From Streptomyces sp. NBC_00259 (GTDB lineage Bacteria; Actinomycetota; Actinomycetes; Streptomycetales; Streptomycetaceae), in assembly GCF_036181745.1 (NCBI RefSeq), contig NZ_CP108080.1:1302001-1366000 (forward strand): DNA of 64,000 nucleotides. Direction: 5' to 3'. Positions 24,364-35,728 of the stretch are shown here, piece by piece. Numbering within the stretch: position 1 is the stretch's first letter; every line of letters begins with the position of its first letter. The position numbers were made by a program, and so were the translations under genes. The notes under the pieces were generated by a model. That model saw only the letters and a list, made by a program, of their open reading frames with translations. It ran no database searches and was not told the DNA's origin.

Positions 24364-25545
24364 CTACGGACGCCGGCCGTCGACGAAGTCGCCGCGGGCC
24401 AGCAGGCCCGTGTCCGGGTTGTCGGTGAAGATGCCGTCGATGCCCTGGTCGAAGTAGACCTTGAACGCGCCGAAGGCGTCCCCGTACGCGTTCGGGTCGG
24501 TGCCGCGCCGGAAGTCGGCGGGCAGGAAGGAGTTCTCGTTCCGCATCGTGTAGGGGTGCAGGATCAGCCCCTTGGCGTGTGCGTCACGGACGAGGGTGGT
24601 GGGGGTGCCGAGCCTGCCGCTCGCGTCCCTCGGGATGATGAGGTCGAGGGTGGGGCCGATGCCCTGGGCGTACGAGGCGATCCACCGCAGGCCCTCGGGC
24701 TTGACCAGGTCCGCGACCGTGCGCGGGTCACCGGCCTGGACGAAGTCCCACGGCCGGGAGCTCGCTCCGGAGAGCAGGACGACACGGGGTGAGTCCACGA
24801 GTTCCGCGAGCCGCTGGATGCTGCTGGGTTCGAACGACTGGAGGAAGACGGCCGAGTTCGCGCGGTGCCGGCCGTGGCGGCGCAGCAGCTTCGCCAGCCG
24901 CTCCTCCAGGCCGAGGCCGATACCGCGGAAGTAGGTGGGGTGCTTGGTCTCGACGTGCAGCCACACCGGCCGGCCGCGTCGACGGCCCTCCCGCTCGGCC
25001 CAGCGCAGCACCTCCTCGAAGGAGGGGATCTCCCAGCGCCCGTCGTAGAGGGTGTTCTCCTGGCGGCTGGCCGGAATGCGCTCCGTGGCGCGCAGGGTCT
25101 TCAGCTCGGCGAGCGTGAAGTCCTCCGTGAACCAGCCGGTGAGACTGATGCCGTCGACGGACCTGGTCGTCCTGCGGGAGGCGAACTCGGGACGGGAGGC
25201 GACGTCCGTGGTGCCCGTGATGTCGTTCTCGTGACGGCAGACCAGATGTCCGTCCTTGGTGGGCACGAGGTCCTGTTCCACGACGTGCGCGCCCATGTCC
25301 AGGGCCAGCTGGTACGAACCGAGGGTGTGCTCCGGGCGGTAGCCGCTCGCGCCGCGGTGCGCGATGACGGTGGGCACGGGCAGCGAGCGGAAGCCGGAGC
25401 CGTGCCCGTGTCCCCGGGCCTCGTCTCCGTGCCGTTCCTGTCCGTGCGCGGCCGGGGCACCACCGATCCCGAGGGCCGCCGACCCGAGCACCGCCGCGCC
25501 CAGGAGCGTCCGCCGCCCGGGGGTTCTTTCCGCACCCTGTGTCAT
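24364..25545 (-). CDS. glpQ1: Secreted glycerophosphodiester phosphodiesterase
   Basis: The 393-residue precursor has a Tat signal (RTPGRRTLLGAAVLG, twin Arg at 11-12) ending near Ala-His-Gly at residue 35. The GDPD domain follows, with the catalytic TVIAHRGASGYRPEHT (His63), VEQDLVPTKDGHLVCRHE, and a Ca/acid residue block ending IDGIFTDNPDTG. It hydrolyses glycerophosphodiesters outside the cell to glycerol-3-phosphate and an alcohol, giving phosphate and carbon. ATG 25545 has GGAGGAAAG upstream. From memory this position corresponds to glpQ1 (SCO1565), known to be under PhoP control. A PHO-box candidate lies at 25664-25696. Confidence 0.92.
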   Translation of the reverse strand: MTQGAERTPGRRTLLGAAVLGSAALGIGGAPAAHGQERHGDEARGHGHGSGFRSLPVPTVIAHRGASGYRPEHTLGSYQLALDMGAHVVEQDLVPTKDGHLVCRHENDITGTTDVASRPEFASRRTTRSVDGISLTGWFTEDFTLAELKTLRATERIPASRQENTLYDGRWEIPSFEEVLRWAEREGRRRGRPVWLHVETKHPTYFRGIGLGLEERLAKLLRRHGRHRANSAVFLQSFEPSSIQRLAELVDSPRVVLLSGASSRPWDFVQAGDPRTVADLVKPEGLRWIASYAQGIGPTLDLIIPRDASGRLGTPTTLVRDAHAKGLILHPYTMRNENSFLPADFRRGTDPNAYGDAFGAFKVYFDQGIDGIFTDNPDTGLLARGDFVDGRRP

Positions 25546-25663
25546 CAACTTTCCTCCGTTGGAGATTGTGATGTCCGGCACCTGATCGCCGATGAATTCG
25601 CGGCGGACCACGCTAGGCGCCGACGTGTTACGTGCGGGAGACCCAGGGCAAACGCGTCCCAAA

Positions 25664-25696
25664 CTCAGGTCAACACTGTGTATCCGCTGCGTGAAC
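25664..25696 (-). promoter_or_regulatory. PhoP (PHO box) candidate upstream of glpQ1
   Basis: On the minus strand three adjacent 11-nt units read GTTCACGCAGC, GGATACACAGT and GTTGACCTGAG. Units one and three match the streptomycete PhoP direct-repeat consensus (G-T-T-C-A-C-C type), the middle one weakly. The spacing of exactly 11 nt is the telling sign. The site is about 120-150 bp upstream of glpQ1. Confidence 0.55.
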
Positions 25697-25789
25697 CCGA
25701 TGTGCGCATGGGCGGCACCCGCGAGTATCGTCCTCACCTGCAGAGACTTCGCCGGCCGTACCCGCCCGCCCCTGACACCGGAGGACCCG

Positions 25790-26461
25790 TTGTCCCGCTT
25801 GTCGCTCATCAAGGCAGTGCTCGGACCGATCCTGCGCCTGATGTTCCGCCCGCGCGTGGAAGGCGCCGAGAACATCCCCGGGGACGGCCCGGTCATCCTC
25901 GCCGGCAACCACCTCACCTTCATCGACTCGATGGTGCTGCCGATCGTGTGCGACCGGACGGTGTACTTCATCGGCAAGGACGAGTACGTCACCGGCAAGG
26001 GCGTCAAGGGCCGGCTCATGGCGTGGTTCTTCACCGGCGTCGGCATGATCCCGGTCGACCGGGACGGCGCGAACGGCGGGGTCGCGGCGCTGATGACCGG
26101 CCACCGGGTGCTGGAGGAGGGCAGGATGTTCGGCATCTACCCGGAGGGCACCCGCTCCCCCGACGGCCGCCTCTACCGGGGCCGCACGGGCATCGCCCGG
26201 CTCACCCTGATGACCGGCGCCCCGGTCGTGCCGTTCGCGATGATCGGTACGGACAAGCTCCAGCCGGGCGGCGCCGGCCTGCCGCGCCCCGGCCGGGTGA
26301 CGGTCCGCTTCGGCAAGCCGATGGAGTTCTCGCGCTACGAGGGCATGGACCGCGACCGCTATGTGCTGCGGGCGGTGACGGACTCGGTGATGACCGAGGT
26401 GATGCTGCTCTCGGGCCAGGAGTACGTCGACATGTACGCCACGAAGGCGAAGGCGGCCTGA
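25790..26461 (+). CDS. 1-acyl-sn-glycerol-3-phosphate acyltransferase (PlsC-like)
   Basis: A 223-residue PlsC-family acyltransferase. Motif I is NHLTFID (the HX4D catalytic pair), motif II contains PVDRDG, motif III is YPEGTRS, and motif IV VPFAMIGTD. It transfers an acyl chain to lysophosphatidic acid in membrane lipid synthesis, or to another lysophospholipid. TTG 25790 is the start, with GGAGG five bases upstream; a second TTG nine bases later is less likely. The long in-frame extension from 25592 has no homology character. It is divergent from glpQ1, so lipid breakdown and lipid building genes share this intergenic region. Confidence 0.9.
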   Translation: MSRLSLIKAVLGPILRLMFRPRVEGAENIPGDGPVILAGNHLTFIDSMVLPIVCDRTVYFIGKDEYVTGKGVKGRLMAWFFTGVGMIPVDRDGANGGVAALMTGHRVLEEGRMFGIYPEGTRSPDGRLYRGRTGIARLTLMTGAPVVPFAMIGTDKLQPGGAGLPRPGRVTVRFGKPMEFSRYEGMDRDRYVLRAVTDSVMTEVMLLSGQEYVDMYATKAKAA

Positions 26462-26501
26462 ACGACCGGCCGTCGGCCGGGAGCCGGCGCAGCCGCCCGG
26501 A

Positions 26502-26531
26502 GCCTGCGAGACGCCCCGGCGCCTCGCAGGC
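26502..26531. terminator. Bidirectional terminator between PlsC-like and MFS genes
   Basis: A perfect 9-bp stem GCCTGCGAG (26502-26510) and CTCGCAGGC (26523-26531) in the 103-bp gap between convergent genes. Confidence 0.65.
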
Positions 26532-26564
26532 GAGAACGGCGGACGCAAGCGCCGCGCGGGGCGG

Positions 26565-28115
26565 CTACGGGTGCTCGACGCCGTCCGCCAGCTTCTGGCC
26601 GCGCAGCAGGAACCACGCGGCGACCGCGGTGGCGAGCAGCACCGCCGCGCCGATGCCCGACGCGAGGCGGAGCCCGTCGACGAACGCGTCCTGCGCCGCG
26701 CCGATCAGGGCCGCGCCCTGCTGCGCCGGCAGCTCGGTGGCCGCCTCGACCGCCCCGCCGAGCGATTCACGGGCCGCGGACACCACGTCCGCCGGCGCCC
26801 CGGCCGGTGCGGCGAAGTCCCGGTAGACACCCGTCACGATCGAGCCGAGCATGGCGATGCCGAGCGCCGCGCCCAGTTCGTACGCCGTCTCGGACACGGC
26901 CGAGGCCGCGCCCGCCTGCTCCTTCGGGACGCTGGACAGGATGACGTCCGCCGTCACGGTGAAGGAGAATCCCGCGCCGATGCCGACGACGAGCAGGGCC
27001 GCGCCGAGCAGCGGATAGCCGGTGGACCGGCCGATGACGGTCAGTACGGCGAGCGCGAGGCCGACGGCGCCGAGCCCCGCGGCCACCACGGACCGCACGG
27101 AGTACCGACGGGCGAAACGGCCCGCTATCAGCCCGGTCGCCACCGCGCCGATCGCTGCCGGGAGTTCCGCGAGTCCGGCTTCGAGCGGCGGCCTCTCCTG
27201 GACCAGCTGCAGGAACTGGGAGAGGAAGAAGACCAGCCCCGACAGCCCCAGGATGGTCAGCAGGTCCGCGAGCACCGCGCCGGAGAAGCCCCGGTGCCGG
27301 AACAGCCGCATGTCCAGCAGCGGTGACGGCAGGACCAGCTGCCGGCGGACGAAGCCGTACAGTCCGGCCGCGCCGATGAGCGCGGCGGCGACCGCCTCCC
27401 AGCCCACACCGTGGGTCGCGGCCTCCTTGATGGCGTACACGACGCCGACCATGCCGATGAGCGACAGGGCGACGCTGATCAGGTCCCACGGTCCGGCGAC
27501 CGGGTTCTTCGACTCGGGGAGCAGCTTGATGCCGACGAGGACGAGGACCGCCATCACGGGGAGGTTGATGAGGAAGACGGAGCCCCACCAGAAGTGCTCC
27601 AGCAGGAACCCGCCGACGACCGGGCCGACCGCGGCGCCCGCCGAGGCCATCGCGCCCCACACGCCGATCGCGAGGCTGCGCTCCCTGGGGTCGTGGAAGA
27701 TGTTGCGGATCAGCGCCAGGGTGGACGGCATCAGGGTGGCACCGGCGACGCCGAGCAGGGCCCGGGCGAGGATCATCATCTCGGGCGTGGTGGCGTACGC
27801 GTTGAGCACGGACACGGCACCGAAGGCCACGGCACCGGTCAGCAGCAGCTTCTTGCGCCCGATCCGGTCACCGAGGCTGCCCATGGAGACGAGCAGACCG
27901 GCGATGACGAACGAGTAGACGTCGCCGATCCACAGCAACTGGGTGCCCGTGGGCTTGAGGTCCTCGCTGAGGAACGGCGTCGCGAGGCCGAGCACGGTGG
28001 CGTCCACGGCCACCAGCAGCACGGCCAGCACCAGCACCGCCAGCGCGAGCCAGCGCCCGGGGCGGTACAACGTCTCGTCCGTCCCGCTCGTGCGCTGGAC
28101 GGTACTGCTGCTCAT
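26565..28115 (-). CDS. MFS drug/proton antiporter, DHA2 (EmrB/QacA) type
   Basis: The 516-residue protein has fourteen hydrophobic segments, the layout of the DHA2 subfamily. The first helix carries LVAVDATVLGLATPFLSEDL (motif D1), the loop between helices 2 and 3 has GSLGDRIGRKKLLLTGA (motif A), and helix 5 has the antiporter motif AVGPVVGGFLLEHFWW. It likely exports a drug or metabolite. ATG 28115 overlaps the TetR stop in an ATGA junction, so it is co-translated with its regulator. The operator at 28677-28706 probably controls both. Confidence 0.92.
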   Translation of the reverse strand: MSSSTVQRTSGTDETLYRPGRWLALAVLVLAVLLVAVDATVLGLATPFLSEDLKPTGTQLLWIGDVYSFVIAGLLVSMGSLGDRIGRKKLLLTGAVAFGAVSVLNAYATTPEMMILARALLGVAGATLMPSTLALIRNIFHDPRERSLAIGVWGAMASAGAAVGPVVGGFLLEHFWWGSVFLINLPVMAVLVLVGIKLLPESKNPVAGPWDLISVALSLIGMVGVVYAIKEAATHGVGWEAVAAALIGAAGLYGFVRRQLVLPSPLLDMRLFRHRGFSGAVLADLLTILGLSGLVFFLSQFLQLVQERPPLEAGLAELPAAIGAVATGLIAGRFARRYSVRSVVAAGLGAVGLALAVLTVIGRSTGYPLLGAALLVVGIGAGFSFTVTADVILSSVPKEQAGAASAVSETAYELGAALGIAMLGSIVTGVYRDFAAPAGAPADVVSAARESLGGAVEAATELPAQQGAALIGAAQDAFVDGLRLASGIGAAVLLATAVAAWFLLRGQKLADGVEHP

Positions 28116-28663
28116 TTCTCCACACTCCGTCGTGCCCCGCCGAGCAACAGCTCGGCGATCATGTACTGGAAGTCGTTCTTGGCGACCCGGCCGTCCATGA
28201 CGGACCAGGCGCAGGTGCCGATGAGGCCGTACAGGGCCTCGGTGAGCCATGCGGGCGAGAGGTCGATCCGGAACTCGCCCTGCTCCTGGCCGCGCCGGAA
28301 GAGGGCGGACACACGGGCGTCCAGCCGGGACCAGCCCTCGTTGATCTGGTCACCCTCGAACAGCTGGTTCTCGGTGACGAGGAAGGCGAGGAGCTCGGCG
28401 CCCGGCTCCATCTCGGCGATCAGCCGACGCAGCGCGTCGCCCGCGTCGCCCTCGTCGAGCCGGGCGCGGTCGACGGCCGCCTCGAACTCCTGGATCCCGA
28501 GCTCTTCCAGCGCCTTGACGAGCGCCTCCCGCCCGGCGAAGTGCCGGTGCAGCGTGGCGCGCCCGATCCCCGCAGCGCGCGCGACCTCGTCCATCGTCGA
28601 GGTCGATTTCCGCGCGAGCAGGGCAGCGGCGGTGCGGAGCACCTGTTCACGATCCATGGCCAT
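28112..28663 (-). CDS. TetR-family repressor of the MFS exporter
   Basis: The 183-residue protein opens with the TetR helix-turn-helix (MDEVARAAGIGRATLHRHFAGREALVKAL), followed by a ligand-binding helical domain ending GLIGTCAWSVMDGR. ATG 28663 is chosen because a -10-like TATGGT (28675-28670) ends six bases before it, suggesting a leaderless mRNA; an ATG two codons later is possible. A perfect 12-bp inverted repeat lies just upstream. By analogy with the family it represses itself and the coupled exporter until an inducer binds. The inducer is unknown. Confidence 0.92.
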   Translation of the reverse strand: MAMDREQVLRTAAALLARKSTSTMDEVARAAGIGRATLHRHFAGREALVKALEELGIQEFEAAVDRARLDEGDAGDALRRLIAEMEPGAELLAFLVTENQLFEGDQINEGWSRLDARVSALFRRGQEQGEFRIDLSPAWLTEALYGLIGTCAWSVMDGRVAKNDFQYMIAELLLGGARRSVEK

Positions 28664-28676
28664 GAGACAACCATAC

Positions 28677-28706
28677 ATCGAATGAGACGTTGATGTCTCA
28701 TTCGAT
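28677..28706. promoter_or_regulatory. TetR operator between regulator-MFS and divergent gene
   Basis: ATCGAATGAGAC (28677-28688) and GTCTCATTCGAT (28695-28706) are perfect complements around a 6-nt spacer. It starts two bases upstream of the tetR -10 box on the minus strand. On the plus strand its right end overlaps GATAAT (28704-28709), a -10-like box of the divergent gene at 28742. Binding would silence the tetR promoter and perhaps the divergent one. Confidence 0.85.
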
Positions 28707-28741
28707 AATCAGATGCCTCTCCGAGGCACGGAAGGAAAGCT

Positions 28742-29254
28742 GTGCACATGAAGCCGCTGCTACTGATCGACATCGACGGCCCGCTCAATCCGTACGGCGG
28801 GAAGCCGCAGCGCCGCTCGGAGGGCTATACGACGCACCGGATGCGCCCGAGCGGCTGGACGCACGACAAGCCGCTGCGGGTCTGGCTCAACCCGGCGCAC
28901 GGCGAGGAACTCCTGGCGCTCGCCGACAGGTACGAGCTGGTGTGGGCCACGACCTGGAAGGGCGAGGCCAATGAGTGGGTCGGCCCGCATCTGGGGCTGC
29001 CGGAACTGCCCTTCATCGACTGGCCCGTGATGCACGGCGCCTCGCCGCACGGGACGTACTGGAAGACGCAGTACGTGCTGACGTACGCGGCCGGGCGGCC
29101 GTTCGCCTGGATCGACGACGAGATCACACGGCTCGACCGCGAGTTCGTGGAGCAGAAGCACCTCGCCGCCGCCCTGTTGCTGCACGTCGACCACCGGATC
29201 GGGCTGGTCCGGCCGGACTTCGACGCGCTCGCGGACTGGGCGGCGGCGCTGTAG
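28742..29254 (+). CDS. HAD-like protein (Swiss Army Knife RNA-repair-type HAD domain)
   Basis: A 170-residue HAD-fold protein with motif I LLLIDIDGPLNPYGG, a mid region LVWATTWKGEANEWVGPHLGLP, and an acidic motif FAWIDDEITRLD. The layout matches the HAD family named after Swiss Army Knife RNA repair proteins; the function of stand-alone members is unknown. AAGGA (28732-28736) supports GTG 28742; ATG 28748 is an alternative. It is divergent from the TetR regulator and shares the operator region. Confidence 0.75.
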   Translation: MHMKPLLLIDIDGPLNPYGGKPQRRSEGYTTHRMRPSGWTHDKPLRVWLNPAHGEELLALADRYELVWATTWKGEANEWVGPHLGLPELPFIDWPVMHGASPHGTYWKTQYVLTYAAGRPFAWIDDEITRLDREFVEQKHLAAALLLHVDHRIGLVRPDFDALADWAAAL

Positions 29255-29263
29255 CAGTAGCTC

Positions 29264-29290
29264 TTGCTGTTGCTGTTGCTGTTGCTGTTG
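29264..29290. repeat. Hexanucleotide microsatellite (TTGCTG)n
   Basis: Four perfect TTGCTG units plus TTG at 29264-29290, followed by a partial unit after a 6-bp break. It lies between the stops of the convergent HAD-like gene and argH. AT-richer than its surroundings and of a kind prone to slippage. Confidence 0.9.
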
Positions 29291-29326
29291 ACCTTCTTGC
29301 TGTTGCCGTGGCCTGCGGGCCGGGCG

Positions 29327-32085
<2,759 letters not shown>

Positions 32086-32114
32086 GGGATTCTCCTTACG
32101 GTGCATTCGGTGAT

Positions 32115-32150
32115 GGGTATAACTATGCGGTCCACCGTATGTTTTGTCAA
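32115..32150 (-). promoter_or_regulatory. argG promoter with overlapping ArgR-like site
   Basis: On the minus strand TTGACA (32150-32145), a 17-nt spacer, and CATAGT (32127-32122). The -10 lies inside a near palindrome CCGCATAGTTATACCC (32130-32115) resembling the site at argC (GCGTATAGTCATGCC). ArgR binding here would block RNA polymerase. Confidence 0.65.
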
Positions 32151-32215
32151 CGCGGCGCATGAAGCGGCGCATAAACCGGATGCCCGCCGACGACCGCCCT
32201 CCGTAGGCTCGGGCC

Positions 32216-33730
32216 ATGCTGAGCAGGGAATACGCGGCCCTGGAACGCGTCGCACAGGGCGTTCCGCTCCACGAGGCACTCGATGGGACGGACCCCGGAG
32301 ACTGGGTGGGCTTCGACATCGACGTCCGCGCCGCGCGGTGGGCCGACCACGACGTCCTGGCCGGACGGGGCACGAGCGAACCCGCCTTCGCCCTGTGCCA
32401 CCACGACGGCCGCGTCCGGGAGGAGGCCCTGGAGCGGGCCGCCGCCCTGCCCGAGCTGGTGCCGCTCGTCGTGATCCGCACCGCGGACTGGGCCGCTCCG
32501 GTACGCGAACGGGCCCGGGCACTGCTCCCGCCGCTGCTCGCCGCCACGGCCCCCGAGGCCCTGGTGCCCCTCACCGCGCTCGTTCTGCACGTGGCACGCC
32601 GTGAGCGCGGTGCCTTCGCCCGGGACACCCTCGCGGCGCTCGTGCGGTCCGCCGCGCTCACGGACCTCGAACCCCTGCTGGCCGCCGAGGACCGGGGCAC
32701 GCGCCGCTTCGCCCACGGCATCGCCGTCGAACGCGGACTGCTCTCGCCGGTCCGCCTCGCCCGCACCGCCGCGGCCGACGCCGACACCGTCGTCCAGCAC
32801 CTGTGCGCCGAGGCCGCCCTCGTCCATGCGGACGCCGTCGGCGACGCCGTGATCGAGCCGCTGCTGGGTTCGCGGCAGCCCGGCGTACGGGCCGTGGGAG
32901 TCACCGCGCTGCGCAAGGCCGGCCGCCACGCCGAGGCGCGGCCGTACCTGACCGACCGCTCAGGGCTCGTGCGGGCCTGCGCCCGCTATGTGCTGCGGCA
33001 GGGCGGCGTCGACCCGCTGCCGCTCTACCGCGCGCTGTGCGCCGACCCGGGCGACCCCGGCATACCGGGCTGGGCTCCTCTCGGTCTCGCCGAATGCGGC
33101 GGGAGTGCCGACGCCGCGCTGCTGTGGCCGCTGGTCGGCCACCCGGTCCCGGCGGTGCGGGCCCGGGCAGTCGCCGGACTGCGCGTACTCGACAGGGCGG
33201 ACACGGAGCGGCTGCGGCCGCTGCTCGACGACCCGGCGCCCGCCGTCGCGCGGGAGACGGTCTCCGCGCTGCTCCCGTCGGCCCGCCGGCTGCCGGAGGA
33301 ATGGCTCGCACGGCGGCTCGACGCCTCGCGGCCGGTGCACACGCGGCGGGCGGCCTTCCGGCTGCTACGGGCCCGGGGCGGAGTCGTACAACTGCGCGCC
33401 GCGGTACGTCTGCTGGACGATGAGGACCCTTCGATCCGCGCCCTGGCCGGGCCCACGATCCAGCAGTGGGACCCGCCGGTGGGCGAGGACCACGACCCGA
33501 CCGAAGTGGCCGCACTGCTGGACCGCTGCACACACCTGTTCAGCGACGACGTCATGCGGCGGCTGCGGTGGCGGTGCGGTGTCGAGGACCGGAACGAACA
33601 GCGGGCGGAGGCCCCGCCGTTCGATAATCCCTCCCATGGGACAGACGTACGAGCGCATCGAAGGCCGTATTCGGAGCTTCATCGAAGAGCAGCCCGTTTT
33701 CTTCGCCGCCACCGCCCCACTCGCGGCTGA
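32216..33730 (+). CDS. HEAT-repeat protein
   Basis: The 504-residue protein is built of repeated helix pairs, with blocks such as [37 protein letters not shown] and [25 protein letters not shown] spaced about 30-35 residues apart. This is a HEAT or PBS-lyase-like scaffold for protein contacts. No enzymatic motif is seen. The last 31 residues overlap the next gene (33636) in another frame and are rich in Arg and His, unlike the rest, as if the original stop was lost. It lies divergent from argG. Confidence 0.78.
   Translation: MLSREYAALERVAQGVPLHEALDGTDPGDWVGFDIDVRAARWADHDVLAGRGTSEPAFALCHHDGRVREEALERAAALPELVPLVVIRTADWAAPVRERARALLPPLLAATAPEALVPLTALVLHVARRERGAFARDTLAALVRSAALTDLEPLLAAEDRGTRRFAHGIAVERGLLSPVRLARTAAADADTVVQHLCAEAALVHADAVGDAVIEPLLGSRQPGVRAVGVTALRKAGRHAEARPYLTDRSGLVRACARYVLRQGGVDPLPLYRALCADPGDPGIPGWAPLGLAECGGSADAALLWPLVGHPVPAVRARAVAGLRVLDRADTERLRPLLDDPAPAVARETVSALLPSARRLPEEWLARRLDASRPVHTRRAAFRLLRARGGVVQLRAAVRLLDDEDPSIRALAGPTIQQWDPPVGEDHDPTEVAALLDRCTHLFSDDVMRRLRWRCGVEDRNEQRAEAPPFDNPSHGTDVRAHRRPYSELHRRAARFLRRHRPTRG
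33623..33628 (+). promoter_or_regulatory. -10 box for a leaderless PPOX-fold gene
   Basis: GATAAT seven bases before ATG 33636, placed inside the 3' end of the HEAT-repeat gene. Good fit for a leaderless transcript starting at the ATG. No clear -35. Confidence 0.5.
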
Positions 33731-34226
33731 CGGACACGTCAACCTCTCCCCCAAGGGCCGCAAGGGCACGCTCGTCGTCGTCGACGAGCTGACCCTGGCG
33801 TACCTGGACTTCGGCGGGAGCGGCGCGGAGACCATCGCGCATGTGCGGGAGAACGGGCGCATCACCCTCATGTGGTGCGCGTTCAGCGGTCCGCCGAAGG
33901 TGCTGCGGGTGCACGGTGAGGGCGAGGCGGTCTTCCGCGACGATCCGCGATGGGCGGAGTTCCTCCCGTACTTCGAGGGCGCGGACGGGGCCGGGGCCCG
34001 TGCGGTCATCGTGGTGCGTGCCCGGCGGATCAGTGACGCGTGCGGGTTCGCCGTGCCGTTCATGGACTACCGCGAGGAGCGTACGCAGCACGCGGAGCAC
34101 CTGGGGCGGAAGACGGACGACGAGTTCGGCGCGTACTGCGAGAGCAAGCCGTACGTGGGCGTGAGCCTGGACGGACTGCCGGCGCTGCCGCTTCCGCTGC
34201 CCGCGCGCACGGACCGGCCCGTCTGA
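33636..34226 (+). CDS. Pyridoxamine 5'-phosphate oxidase-fold flavoprotein
   Basis: A 196-residue member of the split-barrel flavin-binding superfamily. Recognisable parts are [30 protein letters not shown] near the N-terminus, TLAYLDFGGSGAETIAHVRENGR, and ISDACGFAVPFMDYREER. Such proteins bind FMN, F420 or heme; the cofactor cannot be decided. The start ATG 33636 is backed by GATAAT seven bases upstream. It overlaps the preceding HEAT-repeat gene by 95 bp. Confidence 0.85.
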   Translation: MGQTYERIEGRIRSFIEEQPVFFAATAPLAADGHVNLSPKGRKGTLVVVDELTLAYLDFGGSGAETIAHVRENGRITLMWCAFSGPPKVLRVHGEGEAVFRDDPRWAEFLPYFEGADGAGARAVIVVRARRISDACGFAVPFMDYREERTQHAEHLGRKTDDEFGAYCESKPYVGVSLDGLPALPLPLPARTDRPV

Positions 34227-34282
34227 CGAACGGGGAAGGGAACCACCTCGTCCGACGAACGAGGAAGGTAACCGCCCCGCCC
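34225..34282. repeat. Imperfect 29-bp tandem duplication
   Basis: Two copies of a unit beginning GACGAACGGGGAAGGGAACC (34225) and GACGAACGAGGAAGGTAACC (34254). The first copy begins in the stop codon of the PPOX-fold gene. It lies just upstream of the promoter for the flavocytochrome module. Confidence 0.75.
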
Positions 34283-34283
34283 G

Positions 34284-34313
34284 TTGAACTCCCCGGCCCT
34301 CCTCTGCGTATTC
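34284..34313 (+). promoter_or_regulatory. Promoter candidate for the flavocytochrome module
   Basis: TTGAAC (34284-34289), an 18-nt spacer, GTATTC (34308-34313). Transcription would start near 34320, giving a 27-nt leader before GTG 34347. Confidence 0.45.
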
Positions 34314-34346
34314 ACGTGAGCGATACGGAGCAGGCGAGGAGCAGCG

Positions 34347-35720
34347 GTGGCGATCATTCAGAGCGGTCGGGCCGCGCGGCGCCAGACCATGCGTGCGATC
34401 CGGCCGCGCCGCAATCCCGCGGCGATGCTGCTGGTGGTGGCCTGGGCGGGCGCGATGGCCGTCCTGTGGCTGTGGTGGGACAACACGGCGGTGGTCCATA
34501 TGGACACGGCCGAGTGGCTGATCGGGGCGGGCCGGATCACGGGCCTGCTCGGCGGCTACATGATCGCGCTCGTGGTGCTGCAGATGGCGCGTGTCCCGGC
34601 ACTGGAACGGCGGGTGGGCTCCGACCGGGCGACCCGCTGGCACGCGATGAGCGGCCGGTACGCGATCAGTCTCGTCGTCGCCCATGTCGTGCTGACGATC
34701 TGGGGATACTCCGTCCAGGCACGCACCGGTCTCGTCGAGCAGACCGTCACCGTCGTCGTCGACTTCCCCGAGATGATCGAGGCGGCGATCGGCACCGGGT
34801 TGCTGCTGGTGATCGGCTTCGTCTCGGCCGGCGTCGTGCGCCGTCGTATGCGCTACGAGACCTGGTACTACCTGCATCTGCTGACGTACGTCGCCGTGTA
34901 TCTGACCTTCTGGCACCAGCTGGCCGCCGGCGCGGAGTTCGTGGCCAACCCGACCGCCCGCACGGTCTGGTACGTGGGGTACGCCACGGTCGGCGCGCTG
35001 CTGGTCTGGTACCGGCTGCTGGCGCCCGTACGGCTCAACCTCAGGCACCGGATGCGGGTGGAATCCGTCGTGGACGAGGCCCCCGGCGTGGTCTCCGTGC
35101 TGATCACCGGGCGGCGGCTGCACCGGCTCGGCGCCGAGGCCGGCCAGTTCTTCCGCTGGCGCTTCCTCACCGAGGGCCTGCGCTGGAGCTCCAACCCCTA
35201 CTCCCTGTCCGCCCCGCCCCGGCCGGATCTGCTGCGCATCACCGTCAAGGCCGTCGGCGAGCACAGCACGGCGCTCGCCGAACTGGAGCCCGGCACCCGG
35301 GTCTGGGCGGAGGGTCCGTACGGAGCGATGACCGCGGGGCGGCGGAGCCGCAACAAGGTGCTGCTGATCGCCGGCGGAGCCGGCATCACACCGCTGCGGG
35401 CCCTGTTCGAGACGCTGCCCGGCGGGCCGGGGGACCTCTCCCTGCTCTACCGGGCCGGTTCGACGGAGGACCTGGCCCTCTGGAGCGAGCTGCAGCAGAT
35501 CGCCCAGACGCGGGAGGCACGGCTCATGTACGCCGTGAACGGGCCGGACGGGGCACGCCCCGAGATCACCACCGAGCGGCTCAAGGAAGTGCTGCCGGAC
35601 ATCGATGAGCACGACGTCTACCTCTGCGGGCCGCCCGGTCTCGCCGAGGAGTCGTACAACGCACTGCGGGCGGCGGGAGTGCCGTCGCGCCGTATCCATC
35701 ACGAGTCCTTCGAGATGTGA
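34347..35720 (+). CDS. Ferric-reductase-like transmembrane flavocytochrome
   Basis: A 457-residue protein with six membrane spans in its first 230 residues, including paired histidines (for example WHAMSGRYAISLVVAHVV and YYLHLLTYVAVYLTFWHQ) suited to bind heme. The C-terminal half is a ferredoxin-NADP reductase type module: FAD site WSSNPYSLSAPP, NAD site LIAGGAGITPLRAL, and YLCGPPGLAEESYNAL. It should pass electrons from NAD(P)H through FAD and heme across the membrane. GTG 34347 has GAGGAG six bases upstream. It heads a three-gene set with an FMN-binding protein and ApbE, which gives it a partner for extracytosolic electron transfer. Confidence 0.88.
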   Translation: MAIIQSGRAARRQTMRAIRPRRNPAAMLLVVAWAGAMAVLWLWWDNTAVVHMDTAEWLIGAGRITGLLGGYMIALVVLQMARVPALERRVGSDRATRWHAMSGRYAISLVVAHVVLTIWGYSVQARTGLVEQTVTVVVDFPEMIEAAIGTGLLLVIGFVSAGVVRRRMRYETWYYLHLLTYVAVYLTFWHQLAAGAEFVANPTARTVWYVGYATVGALLVWYRLLAPVRLNLRHRMRVESVVDEAPGVVSVLITGRRLHRLGAEAGQFFRWRFLTEGLRWSSNPYSLSAPPRPDLLRITVKAVGEHSTALAELEPGTRVWAEGPYGAMTAGRRSRNKVLLIAGGAGITPLRALFETLPGGPGDLSLLYRAGSTEDLALWSELQQIAQTREARLMYAVNGPDGARPEITTERLKEVLPDIDEHDVYLCGPPGLAEESYNALRAAGVPSRRIHHESFEM

Positions 35721-35728
35721 GGCCGTCC

